From Albidovulum sp. (lineage in GTDB: Bacteria > Pseudomonadota > Alphaproteobacteria > Rhodobacterales > Rhodobacteraceae): a stretch of DNA of 43,053 nucleotides. The stretch spans positions 1-43,053 of the forward strand of contig WFPA01000236.1 in NCBI GenBank assembly GCA_015487815.1. The letters are read 5' to 3'. The translations under genes were made by a program, and so were the position numbers. This document shows positions 16,141 to 23,803 of the stretch, piece after piece. Within the stretch, counting starts at the first letter, position 1. Each line of letters opens with the position of its first letter. The notes below the pieces were generated by a model. It searched no databases and was not told the origin of the DNA. It worked only from the letters and a program-made list of their open reading frames with translations.

Positions 16141-16193
16141 CCCGCCCGCTGGCGGGCTCGGGGTCGTAGGAGGGGCGCGACGGTCGCGGCCCC
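16141..16193. other. Two adjacent hairpins between the 89-aa gene and the DUF3489 gene
   Basis: CCCGCC (16141-16146) pairs with GGCGGG (16151-16156) over a 4-base loop. Then GGGGC-GCGAC (16172-16181) pairs with GTCGCG-GCCCC (16183-16193) with one bulge and a very tight turn. Neither is followed by a T-run, so they are not textbook terminators. They may set differential mRNA stability or block readthrough. Confidence 0.4.
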
Positions 16194-16211
16194 GAACACG
16201 GAGACCCCAAG

Positions 16212-16784
16212 ATGACCCGACTTTCCGATACCCAACTCGTGATCCTCTCGGCCGCCGCGCAGCGCGACGACCGCAACGTCCTGCCGCTGCCCGGCTCCCT
16301 GCGAGGTGGCGCCGCCGCCAAGGTGATCGGCGCGCTCATGAAGCGCGGGCTGATTGCCGAGACGGCGACTGACCAACCGGCAAAGGCCGACGCTGCTCTT
16401 AACCGCATCTGGCGCAACGATGGTGACGGCTGTGCGACCCTGCTGCACATCACCGATACGGGGCTCGCAGCCATCGGCATCGAGCCGGAGGGTGGCGACG
16501 ACGCGCTCAAAGCCGCCGAGGTGGCGCCGAAGGACATATCCGCCAAAGCCGGCCCGGCGTCCAAGGCGCACACACCGCGCGCGGGCACCAAGCAGGCAAG
16601 GCTCATCGAGATGCTCCGCGCCGAGAGCGGCGCCACCATCGACGAGATGGCAGCGGCCCTCAACTGGAGGCCCCACACCGTGAGGGGTGCTCTTGCCGGT
16701 GTCCTGAAGAAGCGGATCGGGCTGACGGTCACCTCCGAGAAGATCGAGGGGCGCGGTCGGGTCTACGGCTTGCCGAGCGACTAG
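16212..16784 (+). CDS. DUF3489 domain protein
   Basis: The protein has 190 residues. The N-terminus TRLSDTQLVILSAAAQRDDRNVLPLPGSLRGGAAAKVIGALMKRGLI and the C-terminal winged-helix-like GTKQARLIEMLRAESGATIDEMAAALNWRPHTVRGALAGVLKKRIG are the two conserved parts of DUF3489 proteins. It is a likely small DNA-binding regulator. It has GGAG upstream of its ATG. In alphaproteobacteria DUF3489 is often found near DUF2924/serine recombinase genes; here that cassette is 17 kb away on the other side of the early operon. Confidence 0.8.
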   Translation: MTRLSDTQLVILSAAAQRDDRNVLPLPGSLRGGAAAKVIGALMKRGLIAETATDQPAKADAALNRIWRNDGDGCATLLHITDTGLAAIGIEPEGGDDALKAAEVAPKDISAKAGPASKAHTPRAGTKQARLIEMLRAESGATIDEMAAALNWRPHTVRGALAGVLKKRIGLTVTSEKIEGRGRVYGLPSD

Positions 16785-16808
16785 AGCCGCAGAACACCAC
16801 GGTCCGAT

Positions 16809-16834
16809 GCCGCCGTCCCGCATGGGGCGGCGGC
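16809..16834 (+). terminator. GC-rich hairpin, possible terminator after the DUF3489 gene
   Basis: GCCGCCG (16809-16815) pairs perfectly with CGGCGGC (16828-16834) over a 12-base loop, 25 bases after the stop. The following bases are CTTCTCGTTGG, only moderately T-rich, so intrinsic termination is possible but weak. Confidence 0.45.
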
Positions 16835-16841
16835 CTTCTCG

Positions 16842-16870
16842 TTGGACAGCTTTCTCACCCATGCTATTCA
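16842..16870 (+). promoter_or_regulatory. Weak candidate promoter for the 266-aa cargo gene
   Basis: TTGGAC (16842-16847), 17 bases, TATTCA (16865-16870) lies about 65 bases before the start codon in the AT-richer gap. Spacing is ideal but the hexamers match the sigma70 consensus only partly. Confidence 0.25.
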
Positions 16871-16936
16871 AGTTTCGATCGCGGGCGATGATTGGCACGG
16901 TTGGCAGTGACCATTTACACGGGGTGATGTTTCATA

Positions 16937-17737
16937 ATGACGAGCACCGAAGGCACTGACCAAGAAGACAACGGCAAGGTTAACGCGATGATCGGAGCGG
17001 GCGCCGATATCGCTGGTGCCGCAGTCGGCGGCGCGCTTGGTTTCTTGGCTGGGGGTCCGGGAGGTGCAGCGGCGGGCGGCGCCGGTGGTGCCATGGCCGC
17101 ACATGTCCTCCGTGGACTCGGTGAAGAAGCAGCAAATCGGCTATTAGGGCCGCGTGAAAAGGTGCGCGTTGGTGGTGCGCTAGCGATTGCTGCATCAAAG
17201 ATCCGAGACCGTATCGAACGAGGCGAAACACTCCGCCAAGATGGGTTCTTCGAGCCAAAAGGGAATGGACGCAGCGACGCAGATGAAGTGGCTGAGAGTG
17301 TTCTCCTTAAATGCCAGCGTGAAGCCGAGGAGAAGAAGATCCCTTATATGGCTTTTCTCATCGGGAACATAGCATTCGACGCGCAAATTAGCCCTGGTCT
17401 TGCTCATCAGATTGTCAAAACCACAGAAGCGCTTACCTACCGCCAACTGTGTTTGCTCAAGATCGCGGCGCTACGACAGAATTATCAACTAAGAGCAGGC
17501 GATTATCGGGGTCAGCAGCGCTTCGATAAATCGCTGTACGAGCTTCTCTACGAGTGCCTGGATCTCTATCACCGTGCTCTTGTGAACTTCGGGGGCGAAG
17601 TGGCCTTTGGTCCAACCGATATCAAGCCGGGCAGCATGTCCGTCCAAGGAATGGGTGCGGATCTTTTCAACCAAATGGGTCTCGCCACGATACCGCAACC
17701 TGATCTCGATCCGATTATCGCTGAGCTCTCGAAGTGA
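16937..17737 (+). CDS. Cargo protein with glycine-zipper hydrophobic segment, function unknown
   Basis: The protein has 266 residues. Residues about 18-56 form a glycine-zipper-like hydrophobic stretch (IGAGADIAGAAVGGALGFLA then GGPGGAAAGGAGGAMAAHVL) that could insert in a membrane. The rest (residues 70-260) is a soluble helical domain with KCQREAEEKKIPYMAFLIGNIAFDAQISPGLAHQIVK and ends DPIIAELSK. I do not recognise the family. Base composition is clearly poorer in GC than the neighbours (28 of 60 bases at 17341-17400), pointing to recent acquisition. Its 3' end overlaps the opposing 79-aa gene by 23 bases. A membrane-acting abortive-infection or superinfection-exclusion role is plausible but only inferred. 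Confidence 0.75.
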   Translation: MTSTEGTDQEDNGKVNAMIGAGADIAGAAVGGALGFLAGGPGGAAAGGAGGAMAAHVLRGLGEEAANRLLGPREKVRVGGALAIAASKIRDRIERGETLRQDGFFEPKGNGRSDADEVAESVLLKCQREAEEKKIPYMAFLIGNIAFDAQISPGLAHQIVKTTEALTYRQLCLLKIAALRQNYQLRAGDYRGQQRFDKSLYELLYECLDLYHRALVNFGGEVAFGPTDIKPGSMSVQGMGADLFNQMGLATIPQPDLDPIIAELSK

Positions 17738-17954
17738 TTTCTTTGGCTCGAAAGGCCTCGAACAGCCGCCGCAGAGCGAAGGACCGGGCCAGGCTGACGA
17801 TGGTGAATATCCCGCCCATCTTGAGGTTCTGCCCCAGCGTCGTGTGCAGCCCGAACACGGGGAAGATCAGGATCTGCGTCACGACGGCGACGCCGTAGCC
17901 GACCGCGACATTGGCGATGGCTTCGACCAGCGACATGAACCGGGATTGCTTCAT
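17715..17954 (-). CDS. Small membrane protein, DUF7220-like
   Basis: The protein has 79 residues (MKQSRFMSLVEAIANVAVGYGVAVVTQILIFPVFGLHTTLGQNLKMGGIFTIVSLARSFALRRLFEAF as its main part). Two hydrophobic helices are joined by a short polar loop, with a basic C-terminus. Proteins with the 'SLxExxANVxxGYGxA' opening are common in rhodobacterial prophages (DUF7220). Its start overlaps the methylase stop by ATGA, making it the last gene of the early operon. Function is unknown. Confidence 0.7.
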   Translation of the reverse strand: MKQSRFMSLVEAIANVAVGYGVAVVTQILIFPVFGLHTTLGQNLKMGGIFTIVSLARSFALRRLFEAFRAKEITSRAQR

Positions 17955-19183
17955 GCGGCTTCCCGTCCGTCCTGAATCTCTGCGAAGCTGCGCCCGTCAC
18001 CATCCAGCACCGCCTGCCGCCCCGTGAACCGCTGCCAGCGCTCCACGATCACGTCGACGTATTTCGGATCAAGCTCCAGAAGCGCCGCCTTGCGCCCGGT
18101 GGTCTCGGCTGCGATCAGCGTCGTGCCGCTGCCGCCGAAGGGATCGAACACCAGATCGCCCACGCGGCTGGAATTGCGCAAGGCACGCTCGACCAAGGCC
18201 ACCGGCTTCATCGTCGGGTGCAGATCGTTCTTCGCCGGTCGGTCGATCAGCCATACGTCGCCCTGGTCACGCGCCCCGCACCAGCGGCGCTTGGCACCCT
18301 CGGGCCAGCCATAAAGGATTGGCTCGTATTGGCGCTGGTAATCCGAGCGCCCCAGCGTGAAGCGGTCCTTGGCCCAGATCACGAAGGTCGACCAGTGCCC
18401 GCCGGCCTCGGTGAAGGCCTTCTGCAGCGTGTGCAGCTCGCTCGAGGACATGCAGATATATACCGCGCCCGCGGTGTGCGCGTTGATCAGCACGCAGGCG
18501 TCATAGAGGAACTGGCCGAAATCATCGCCCAGGGCATCGTTCCTGATCCGGCGATTCTTGCCGGACTTCTCGGCGCCGACCCCACCGGCATAGTCCACGT
18601 TGTAGGGCGGATCGCAGAAGCAGATGTTGGCCTTGCTGTCCCCAAGCAGTCGTCCCACGTCGGTTGCCACCGTAGCGTCACCGCAGAGCAGCCGATGCGG
18701 GCCCAGCAGCCACAGATCGCCCGGGCGGGTGACAGGGTCCTCCGGTGCGTCGGGAACCTCGTCGGCATCCTCGGCCGCCGCTTCCTCGACCCCGGACAGA
18801 AGCGCGTTCAACTCGTCTTCGGTGAAGCCCGTGAGCCCGAGGTCGAATTCGGCCTCCAGCAGGTCGCCCAGTTCCAGCCCCAGCAGGTCCTCGTCCCATT
18901 CGGCGTTCTGGGCCGAGCGGTTGTCCATGATCCGGAACGCGCGCGCCTGGGCCTCGCTCAGCCCCTTGGCCACATGCACCGGCGCGGTCTCGAGCCCCAG
19001 TTGCCGCGCCGCTTCCAGCCGGGTGTGCCCGGCCAGCACCACCATGTTCTCGTCCACGACGATGGGCTGGCGCCAGCCGAACTCGGCGATCGAGGCGGCG
19101 ACGGCAGCCACGGCCTTGTCGTTGCGGCGTGGATTGCGGGCATAGGGAATGATCTGCCCGAGCAGCAGTTCGATCACTTCCAT
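17951..19183 (-). CDS. ParB-like nuclease domain fused to a DNA methyltransferase
   Basis: The protein has 410 residues. Residues 1-135 are a ParB N-terminal-like domain (LLLGQIIPYARNPRRNDKAV; AGHTRLEAARQLG at 51-63). Residues 150-395 are a class beta amino-methyltransferase: catalytic DPPYNVDY (191-198) precedes the AdoMet motif DPFGGSGTT (347-355), with LHPTMKPVALVERAL between. This type is common in phages and methylates adenine N6 or cytosine N4. There is no cognate restriction gene, so it is an orphan that probably protects phage DNA from host enzymes or marks a replication or packaging site. Confidence 0.9.
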   Translation of the reverse strand: MEVIELLLGQIIPYARNPRRNDKAVAAVAASIAEFGWRQPIVVDENMVVLAGHTRLEAARQLGLETAPVHVAKGLSEAQARAFRIMDNRSAQNAEWDEDLLGLELGDLLEAEFDLGLTGFTEDELNALLSGVEEAAAEDADEVPDAPEDPVTRPGDLWLLGPHRLLCGDATVATDVGRLLGDSKANICFCDPPYNVDYAGGVGAEKSGKNRRIRNDALGDDFGQFLYDACVLINAHTAGAVYICMSSSELHTLQKAFTEAGGHWSTFVIWAKDRFTLGRSDYQRQYEPILYGWPEGAKRRWCGARDQGDVWLIDRPAKNDLHPTMKPVALVERALRNSSRVGDLVFDPFGGSGTTLIAAETTGRKAALLELDPKYVDVIVERWQRFTGRQAVLDGDGRSFAEIQDGREAA

Positions 19184-19606
19184 GACTTGTTCCTGGTGTG
19201 GTGGCCAAAACGAAGCGGGCCTGACCCGCGAAACGAACCGAAGATCCGCGAAACGAAATGGGGTCCGACCCCCGTTTCGGTTCAGGCGGGGTGTTTGGGG
19301 GCGTCAGCCCCTTGTTTCATTGGTTTTTGCGGCAAAGCGAAACGAAACGGGTATTTTCGGTGGCGTCACTGGGAAAGCCTTGCGCCAAGCCCCCCCGAAT
19401 ACGTCGGTGAATGAAAAGGACCCGTGAAATCAAAGGCTTACAAGGGCCCGGAGAAGGTTGTTCCGGTCAACCGATCCCCGCCTGCCCGTTTCAACTGCCT
19501 TGCTCATCCGCTCCATCCGTCTCTCACGCTTCGTTCGACCTTGCCCGATTTGTAGACCGCGCCGGGCAAGGGCAACACCCCCTGCGATGTCTCCCCGAAA
19601 ATTTTT
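19184..19606. other. 423-base gap with repeated GCGAAACGAA motif
   Basis: No convincing gene lies here. Three exact copies of GCGAAACGAA occur (19228-19237, 19248-19257, 19337-19346), and an inverted partial copy CGTTTCGG at 19273-19280. A short GGGGT/ACCCC hairpin is at 19260-19272. The gap separates DUF6362 from the methyltransferase within the early operon, so these could be operator sites for a promoter driving the methylase. Short plus-strand ORFs here have no ribosome binding site. Confidence 0.5.
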
Positions 19607-20053
19607 TCACAGGACGATTTTCCTTGACAGCCTGTCGGCGTTCTCGATCACGAAGCGCTTCGATCGCTTCGAAGGCGGCACCCGCCCGTTGAGCCGCCAG
19701 GTGATCAACGCGATGCCGTATTGCCAGTGGCGGCTGGCGGCGGGGCGGCTGAGGCCCAGCTCCCAGCAGACCTTCTTCCACGGCGTGCGGTTGGCGCGCA
19801 GCCAGACGATCCGGGCGTCCTCCTTCTCGAGCCAGCGGAGCCAGAGCAGCGCTTCCTCGGCCTCGGTGATCATGCGCGGACTCGGCAGCGGCCGACGCAT
19901 CCGTGGCGTCTGGCCCACCTGATCGGCGAAGCTGTGGAACACTTCCGGCCACGCGCTGAAATACCCCTGCGGCTTTACGGGTGGCATCTGGCGGAACACC
20001 TCGGCCGCCAGTTCCAGCCGGTCCTGCACCCGGGCCATCGTCCACTCACCCAT
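19607..20053 (-). CDS. DUF6362-family phage protein
   Basis: The protein has 148 residues from the ATG at 20053, which has GAGGAG five bases before it (MGEWTMARVQDRLELAAEVFRQMP). The ending ITEAEEALLWLRWLEKEDARIVWLRANRTPWKKVCWELGLSRPAASRHWQYGI has a helix-turn-helix look (sigma region 4-like) typical of DUF6362 proteins beside phage resolvase genes. It is likely a DNA-binding regulator. Translation is coupled to the 66-aa gene by overlap. Confidence 0.75.
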   Translation of the reverse strand: MGEWTMARVQDRLELAAEVFRQMPPVKPQGYFSAWPEVFHSFADQVGQTPRMRRPLPSPRMITEAEEALLWLRWLEKEDARIVWLRANRTPWKKVCWELGLSRPAASRHWQYGIALITWRLNGRVPPSKRSKRFVIENADRLSRKIVL

Positions 20054-20246
20054 ATCGCTCCTCCTCCCGCTTGCCATAGAGTTTCTCGCCCAACTGGCGC
20101 ACCAATTCCCGCTCGGGCCAGGTCAGCCGGTCGTCGTCGACGGACACCGCCAGCAGGCCCTGTTCGTGCCAGCCGTCGCGCTTGACCTGTTCTGGGTCAC
20201 GTCGCCGGCCGCCATAGCCGGGAGGAGTGAAGCGCATCGCTTTCAT
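20046..20246 (-). CDS. Small phage protein (66 aa), function unknown
   Basis: It starts MKAMRFTPPGYGGRRRDPEQVKRDGWHEQG at the ATG overlapping the RuvC-like stop (ATGA). It ends in an Arg/Glu-rich helix (LVRQLGEKLYGKREEERYG). Similar small proteins sit between the resolvase and DUF6362 in related prophages. No function is known to me. Confidence 0.7.
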   Translation of the reverse strand: MKAMRFTPPGYGGRRRDPEQVKRDGWHEQGLLAVSVDDDRLTWPERELVRQLGEKLYGKREEERYG

Positions 20247-20764
20247 GCCATGCCCCCCTTCGTCTCGATCGCCCACATGAGGATGGCGATGGCATCGGCC
20301 TCGTTGTCGTCGGCCGGGCTGAAGCCCCGGGCGTGGGCTGCGTCGATCATCGCCTGCTTGTTGGCGTTACCCTTGCCGGTGGCGTGTTTCTTGATGGTGC
20401 CAACGGGCACGCCCTCGTAAGGCACGCCGCGCAGTTCGGCCCACGCCGTCAGCGTGGCCATGAGACCCCCATAAACGTGGCTCGCGTCCACGCCCCTGTG
20501 GGCTCTGACTTCCTCGAACCAGATCGCCTCGATCGGCCCGGACAGCCGGTCGATCTCCGTCAGCCAGTTGGTGAAACGCAGATAGCGCATGCCGCCGCCG
20601 TCAAAGCGCCGGGGTTTGAAGCTGACCGTGCCGCTGGTGATCAGCCCATCATGGCCGCGCAAGGCCCAGCCGGTGGTGGTGCCGAGGTCCAGGGCGAGGA
20701 TGGTGCGGGATGGTGGATTCAGGGTTGCGCCCGGCTCGGTGCCAGGCAGAGTCGTATCAGCCAT
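20243..20764 (-). CDS. RuvC-like Holliday junction resolvase
   Basis: The protein has 173 residues. The RNase H fold acidic residues are visible: D26 in ILALDLGTTTGWAL, the Glu of IWFEEVRAHRG in the middle, and the paired acids of DDNEADAIAILMWAI near the end, with KKHATGKGNANKQAMI before them as in RuvC. Phages use such enzymes to debranch replicating DNA before packaging. It is the gene after primase/helicase in the early operon. Confidence 0.9.
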   Translation of the reverse strand: MADTTLPGTEPGATLNPPSRTILALDLGTTTGWALRGHDGLITSGTVSFKPRRFDGGGMRYLRFTNWLTEIDRLSGPIEAIWFEEVRAHRGVDASHVYGGLMATLTAWAELRGVPYEGVPVGTIKKHATGKGNANKQAMIDAAHARGFSPADDNEADAIAILMWAIETKGGMA

Positions 20765-20801
20765 GGGTGGTCTCCTCTTCTGGTTGGCTGCTCGGGTGGA
20801 A

Positions 20802-20843
20802 GACGACGGCGGTTGATGCTTGGCGGTAACGGCCGCCGTCGTC
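20802..20843. repeat. Perfect 11-bp inverted repeat between primase and resolvase genes
   Basis: GACGACGGCGG (20802-20812) and CCGCCGTCGTC (20833-20843) are exact complements around a 20-base loop, in the 108-base gap between the two genes. With no T-run after it on either strand, it is more likely an mRNA hairpin separating expression of the two genes, or a protein-binding site. Confidence 0.6.
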
Positions 20844-20872
20844 GGATCGGGTGGGTTGGAGGCCTGCGCGGT

Positions 20873-23803
20873 TCATGGATCAAGCTCACGCAGCCAGTCC
20901 GGGACGGGTGAACCTCGGGAACCTGCCGCAGGAGGTTCACACGGAGGTTCACACTGACAAGGCTTTGAACTCACGGGGCTTTGTGAACCTTGTGAACCTT
21001 GTGAACCTTTTCCGGCATCCCTCTTCGCACGCGTGTGCGCGCGCGTGTGCGTAAGGGTTGAGAGAGGTTCACAAGGTTCACAAGGTTCACATTTCCTAGC
21101 TAGATCAATGGCTTGATCGTGTGAACCTCGGTTCTGGAGGTTCACACTGGCCTCCCGAGGTTCACACATATCGGTCCCTCGCGAGCCCGATTGCGGACGC
21201 GATGGTTGCTCCGCGACCTTCAACTGCCACCTGACCGCCCGCCGAAACGTGCCCGCCTGAACCAGCCTGAGCGTCAGGTCGCCCACCCGGAACACGCGGT
21301 CCCGCATTTTCTTGATGGCGATCCCGAAGCTGGTCTTCTGTGCACGGTCCGTGTGGCCGGTGATCGGGGGCGCCGGATCGCAAAACAGGGCCACGTCGAA
21401 CAGGTCGGCCACGCCCACCTCGGCCGTGCCGAACCTGTCCCACCAGGCGGCGATGAAGGCGCTCCAGCCCGCGCCCTCGCTGTCCGAGGCCGCCATCATC
21501 TCGTCGAGGTTGCCGAGGAAGCCGGGGATGCCGGCGGTCTCGAGGACACCGCCGACGATCTGCGCCCAGTTCTCGAAGGAGCCGATGGTCCTCTGGCCCC
21601 GCGGTTTGCCGGCGGCGATCCATGCCTGGCAGAGCGTCAGGCAGGCCGCGACCAGCCGCGCGCGGTTGGCCCGCACCCACACCATCAGGTCAGGGTGGCG
21701 GAAGCCCGAGCGCTGCCAGGGCTGCTCGACATTGGCATCGAGCCGGATACGCACCAGGCGCCGCGCCATCTCGTTGGAAAACTCCGGGTTGTTGCCGGTC
21801 GCGATCCAGAGGCAGCGGATCGGCAGGCGCGCCATCTCGGAATGGCCGAGAATGCGGTCCTCCCAGAAGGGCGCGGTGAGCGCGGCGGCGACGGCCGAGC
21901 TGTCGAGCTTGGCGCGCAGGTTGTCGATCAGGATGATCGCGGGGATCTGTCGCAGCTTGGCGGTGACGCGCTTGCGCCATTCCTCGTCGTCGCGTCCTTC
22001 GGTCATGACGCTGGCGCCAGTGCCCGTGAGGATCGTGGCGATCGCGTCGACCATCAGCGTGGCGCCGGTGCCGGGCGTGGGTTTCTCGATCAGGTGCAGC
22101 GGGGTCGGCCCGTCGATCATGCCCCGTAGGAAACCGAGCAGCAGGAGCGCCACTGCATGGGCTCGTTCGGCCTTGCCGGTGAAGGGGAAGTCTCCCAGCA
22201 GGTCCTCGCAGATGAGCGTGCGCGCCGCGGCGATCTCGGACGGGGCCGGCCTGGTGGGGATATCCGGCACGGTGAACCCCGGCACCGGGACGTAGAGCAG
22301 CCGCGCATCGGGATGATAGCCCGGCATGGTGATCAGCGTGCCGCCTCTACCGAAGACCGGCGTGTTCACGATGCCGGTCAACACAGGCAGTGCCGGATCG
22401 GGCGTGGCAAGGACCGACTTGACCACGGGCAAGGGGGGTGGCGCCGGGATCTGCTCGCCCTTGGCATTCACGCGCACCCAGCGGGCAAGCCGCGCCAGCA
22501 TGTGGCGGAGCCTCTCCTCGTTGAGCGCGGTGGCGACGGGACGGCCCTCGTCGTCGGGCACGACCCATGTGGGCTGGCCCGCCAGCCGGAAGAGCCAGGG
22601 GCAGCGGTTCGAGGCCATGAGCAGGCTCCAGACCTGCTCGTTCGCCCGCGCCAGATCGCCCTCGTCGGCGCGGAGTGTCGGAACCCTGTCGCCCGTGCCC
22701 TGGTAGTTGAGTGGCCGGTGCTGTCCGATCTGCATGACTGTTTCCGCCTCGACGACGCTCTCCGCCGCCGAGATCGCGCGGGCCACGGCCTGTGCGCCGT
22801 TGGTCAGCAGCAGGTCGTTGAAGTCCTGACCTTCCTCGGGCGGTACCGCGATGGCGACGTCGCGCCCCTGTGCGCGCAGACGGCGGGCAGCGGCCTCGGC
22901 CGCCCGCAGGCCGGCGCCGGATGCGTCGTTGTCAGCGAGGATCACGATGCGCCTCGCGGCCGGCGGCAGGTCGACCTGCTCGAGCCCCGAGGTGGACAGG
23001 GTGGCCCATACCGGCAGATCGGGACGGGCGGTCATCGCCGCGAGCCCGGTCTCGATCCCCTCGGACAGTGCCAGCCTGTCGCCGTCACCGATAGGCGCGA
23101 GCCGCACGGCCCCGCCGGCAACGCGGCCGAGCATCTTCTTCACCTTGTCGAGCGGCGCCTTGCGGATGCCGCCATCAGAGTCGGCGGCGAGCCAGGTGCG
23201 ATGCAGCCCGATGACGTCGCCGTTCCGATCACGCACCTGGCCGACGAGTGCCGGATAACCGGTCTTCGTCTCGTAATGCGCCAGATCGGGGTGGAAGAGC
23301 AGATCGGCCGTGGCGGGGACAGCGAGGCCTCGGCCCGCAAGGTAGTCCGCGGCCGACGTGCCCGCGAGCGGTTCGGCCGCGGACAGGATGTGGACAATCT
23401 CAAGGCTGGCGTCCCGCTTGGGTGGCGGCGGCGTCGCTGGCGCCTGCCGCACTGGCGCGCCCGGGGAGACGCCCGCGACTTCTGCGGCCCGTGCAATCAG
23501 CGCGCGGCCCTTAAGCCCGGTCGCGGCCTCGATGGCGCTGATCGGTCCGCCTCCCTGATTGCCGTCGAAGTCGATCCAGTCGCCGGCATGGGGCCCGCGC
23601 AGGGTAATGACGCAGGAGCCGGTGTTCCGGGGTGCGTCGCCCCGGATATTGGCGAGCCGCCATTCGTCGCCGGAGCGGCGGCCGCGCGGGAACAGGCGCG
23701 GCACCCAGACTTCCGCGGACTCGCGCAGACGCTCGACGATCAGGTCGAGATCAAAGCGCGGCGCCTCGGGTTTGGGCGGGAGAGCATCGTTGAGATCAAG
23801 CAA
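20873..23803 (-). CDS. Phage primase/helicase with Toprim and AAA-like domains
   Basis: The protein has 976 residues. The N-terminal part (FDLDLIVERLRESAEVWVPRLFPRGRR...; DWIDFDGNQGGGPISAIEAATG) is a primase-type zinc-binding-like region. Residues 240-335 are Toprim: ALSEGIETGLA with E248 and ILADNDASG with D291/D293. Residues about 500-800 are a P-loop helicase-like domain: the Walker A position (near residue 577) reads TPGTGAT and lacks the usual Lys; Walker B-like AIILIDNLRAKLD and a sensor IATGNNPEFSNEM follow. The C-terminal 100 residues are low-complexity, with CEP and GSQ tandem repeats encoded by the iteron-like DNA. It should prime and unwind at the phage origin. It overlaps the helicase gene by eight bases. 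Confidence 0.85.
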   Translation of the reverse strand: MLDLNDALPPKPEAPRFDLDLIVERLRESAEVWVPRLFPRGRRSGDEWRLANIRGDAPRNTGSCVITLRGPHAGDWIDFDGNQGGGPISAIEAATGLKGRALIARAAEVAGVSPGAPVRQAPATPPPPKRDASLEIVHILSAAEPLAGTSAADYLAGRGLAVPATADLLFHPDLAHYETKTGYPALVGQVRDRNGDVIGLHRTWLAADSDGGIRKAPLDKVKKMLGRVAGGAVRLAPIGDGDRLALSEGIETGLAAMTARPDLPVWATLSTSGLEQVDLPPAARRIVILADNDASGAGLRAAEAAARRLRAQGRDVAIAVPPEEGQDFNDLLLTNGAQAVARAISAAESVVEAETVMQIGQHRPLNYQGTGDRVPTLRADEGDLARANEQVWSLLMASNRCPWLFRLAGQPTWVVPDDEGRPVATALNEERLRHMLARLARWVRVNAKGEQIPAPPPLPVVKSVLATPDPALPVLTGIVNTPVFGRGGTLITMPGYHPDARLLYVPVPGFTVPDIPTRPAPSEIAAARTLICEDLLGDFPFTGKAERAHAVALLLLGFLRGMIDGPTPLHLIEKPTPGTGATLMVDAIATILTGTGASVMTEGRDDEEWRKRVTAKLRQIPAIILIDNLRAKLDSSAVAAALTAPFWEDRILGHSEMARLPIRCLWIATGNNPEFSNEMARRLVRIRLDANVEQPWQRSGFRHPDLMVWVRANRARLVAACLTLCQAWIAAGKPRGQRTIGSFENWAQIVGGVLETAGIPGFLGNLDEMMAASDSEGAGWSAFIAAWWDRFGTAEVGVADLFDVALFCDPAPPITGHTDRAQKTSFGIAIKKMRDRVFRVGDLTLRLVQAGTFRRAVRWQLKVAEQPSRPQSGSRGTDMCEPREASVNLQNRGSHDQAIDLARKCEPCEPCEPLSTLTHTRAHTRAKRDAGKGSQGSQGSQSPVSSKPCQCEPPCEPPAAGSRGSPVPDWLRELDP
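20908..21165. repeat. Iteron-like array of GGTTCAC/GTGAACC, candidate phage replication origin
   Basis: Twelve copies of the 7-mer occur in 258 bases. Two blocks are tight: TGTGAACCT repeated three times at 9-base period (20982-21008) and its inverse AGGTTCACA three times (21065-21091). They form a large inverted repeat around a 56-base centre that contains alternating CGCACGCGTGTGCG tracts. Further single copies lie at 20908, 20934, 20946, 21121, 21139 and 21159. All lie in the 3' end of the primase gene. Lambda likewise has its origin iterons inside the replication gene O, so an origin is the leading reading. Confidence 0.6.

Noticed and set aside
20982-21091. A CRISPR array
   Set aside because: The repeat unit is 9 bases with no spacers and lies in coding sequence; direct triplets and their inverse fit iterons.
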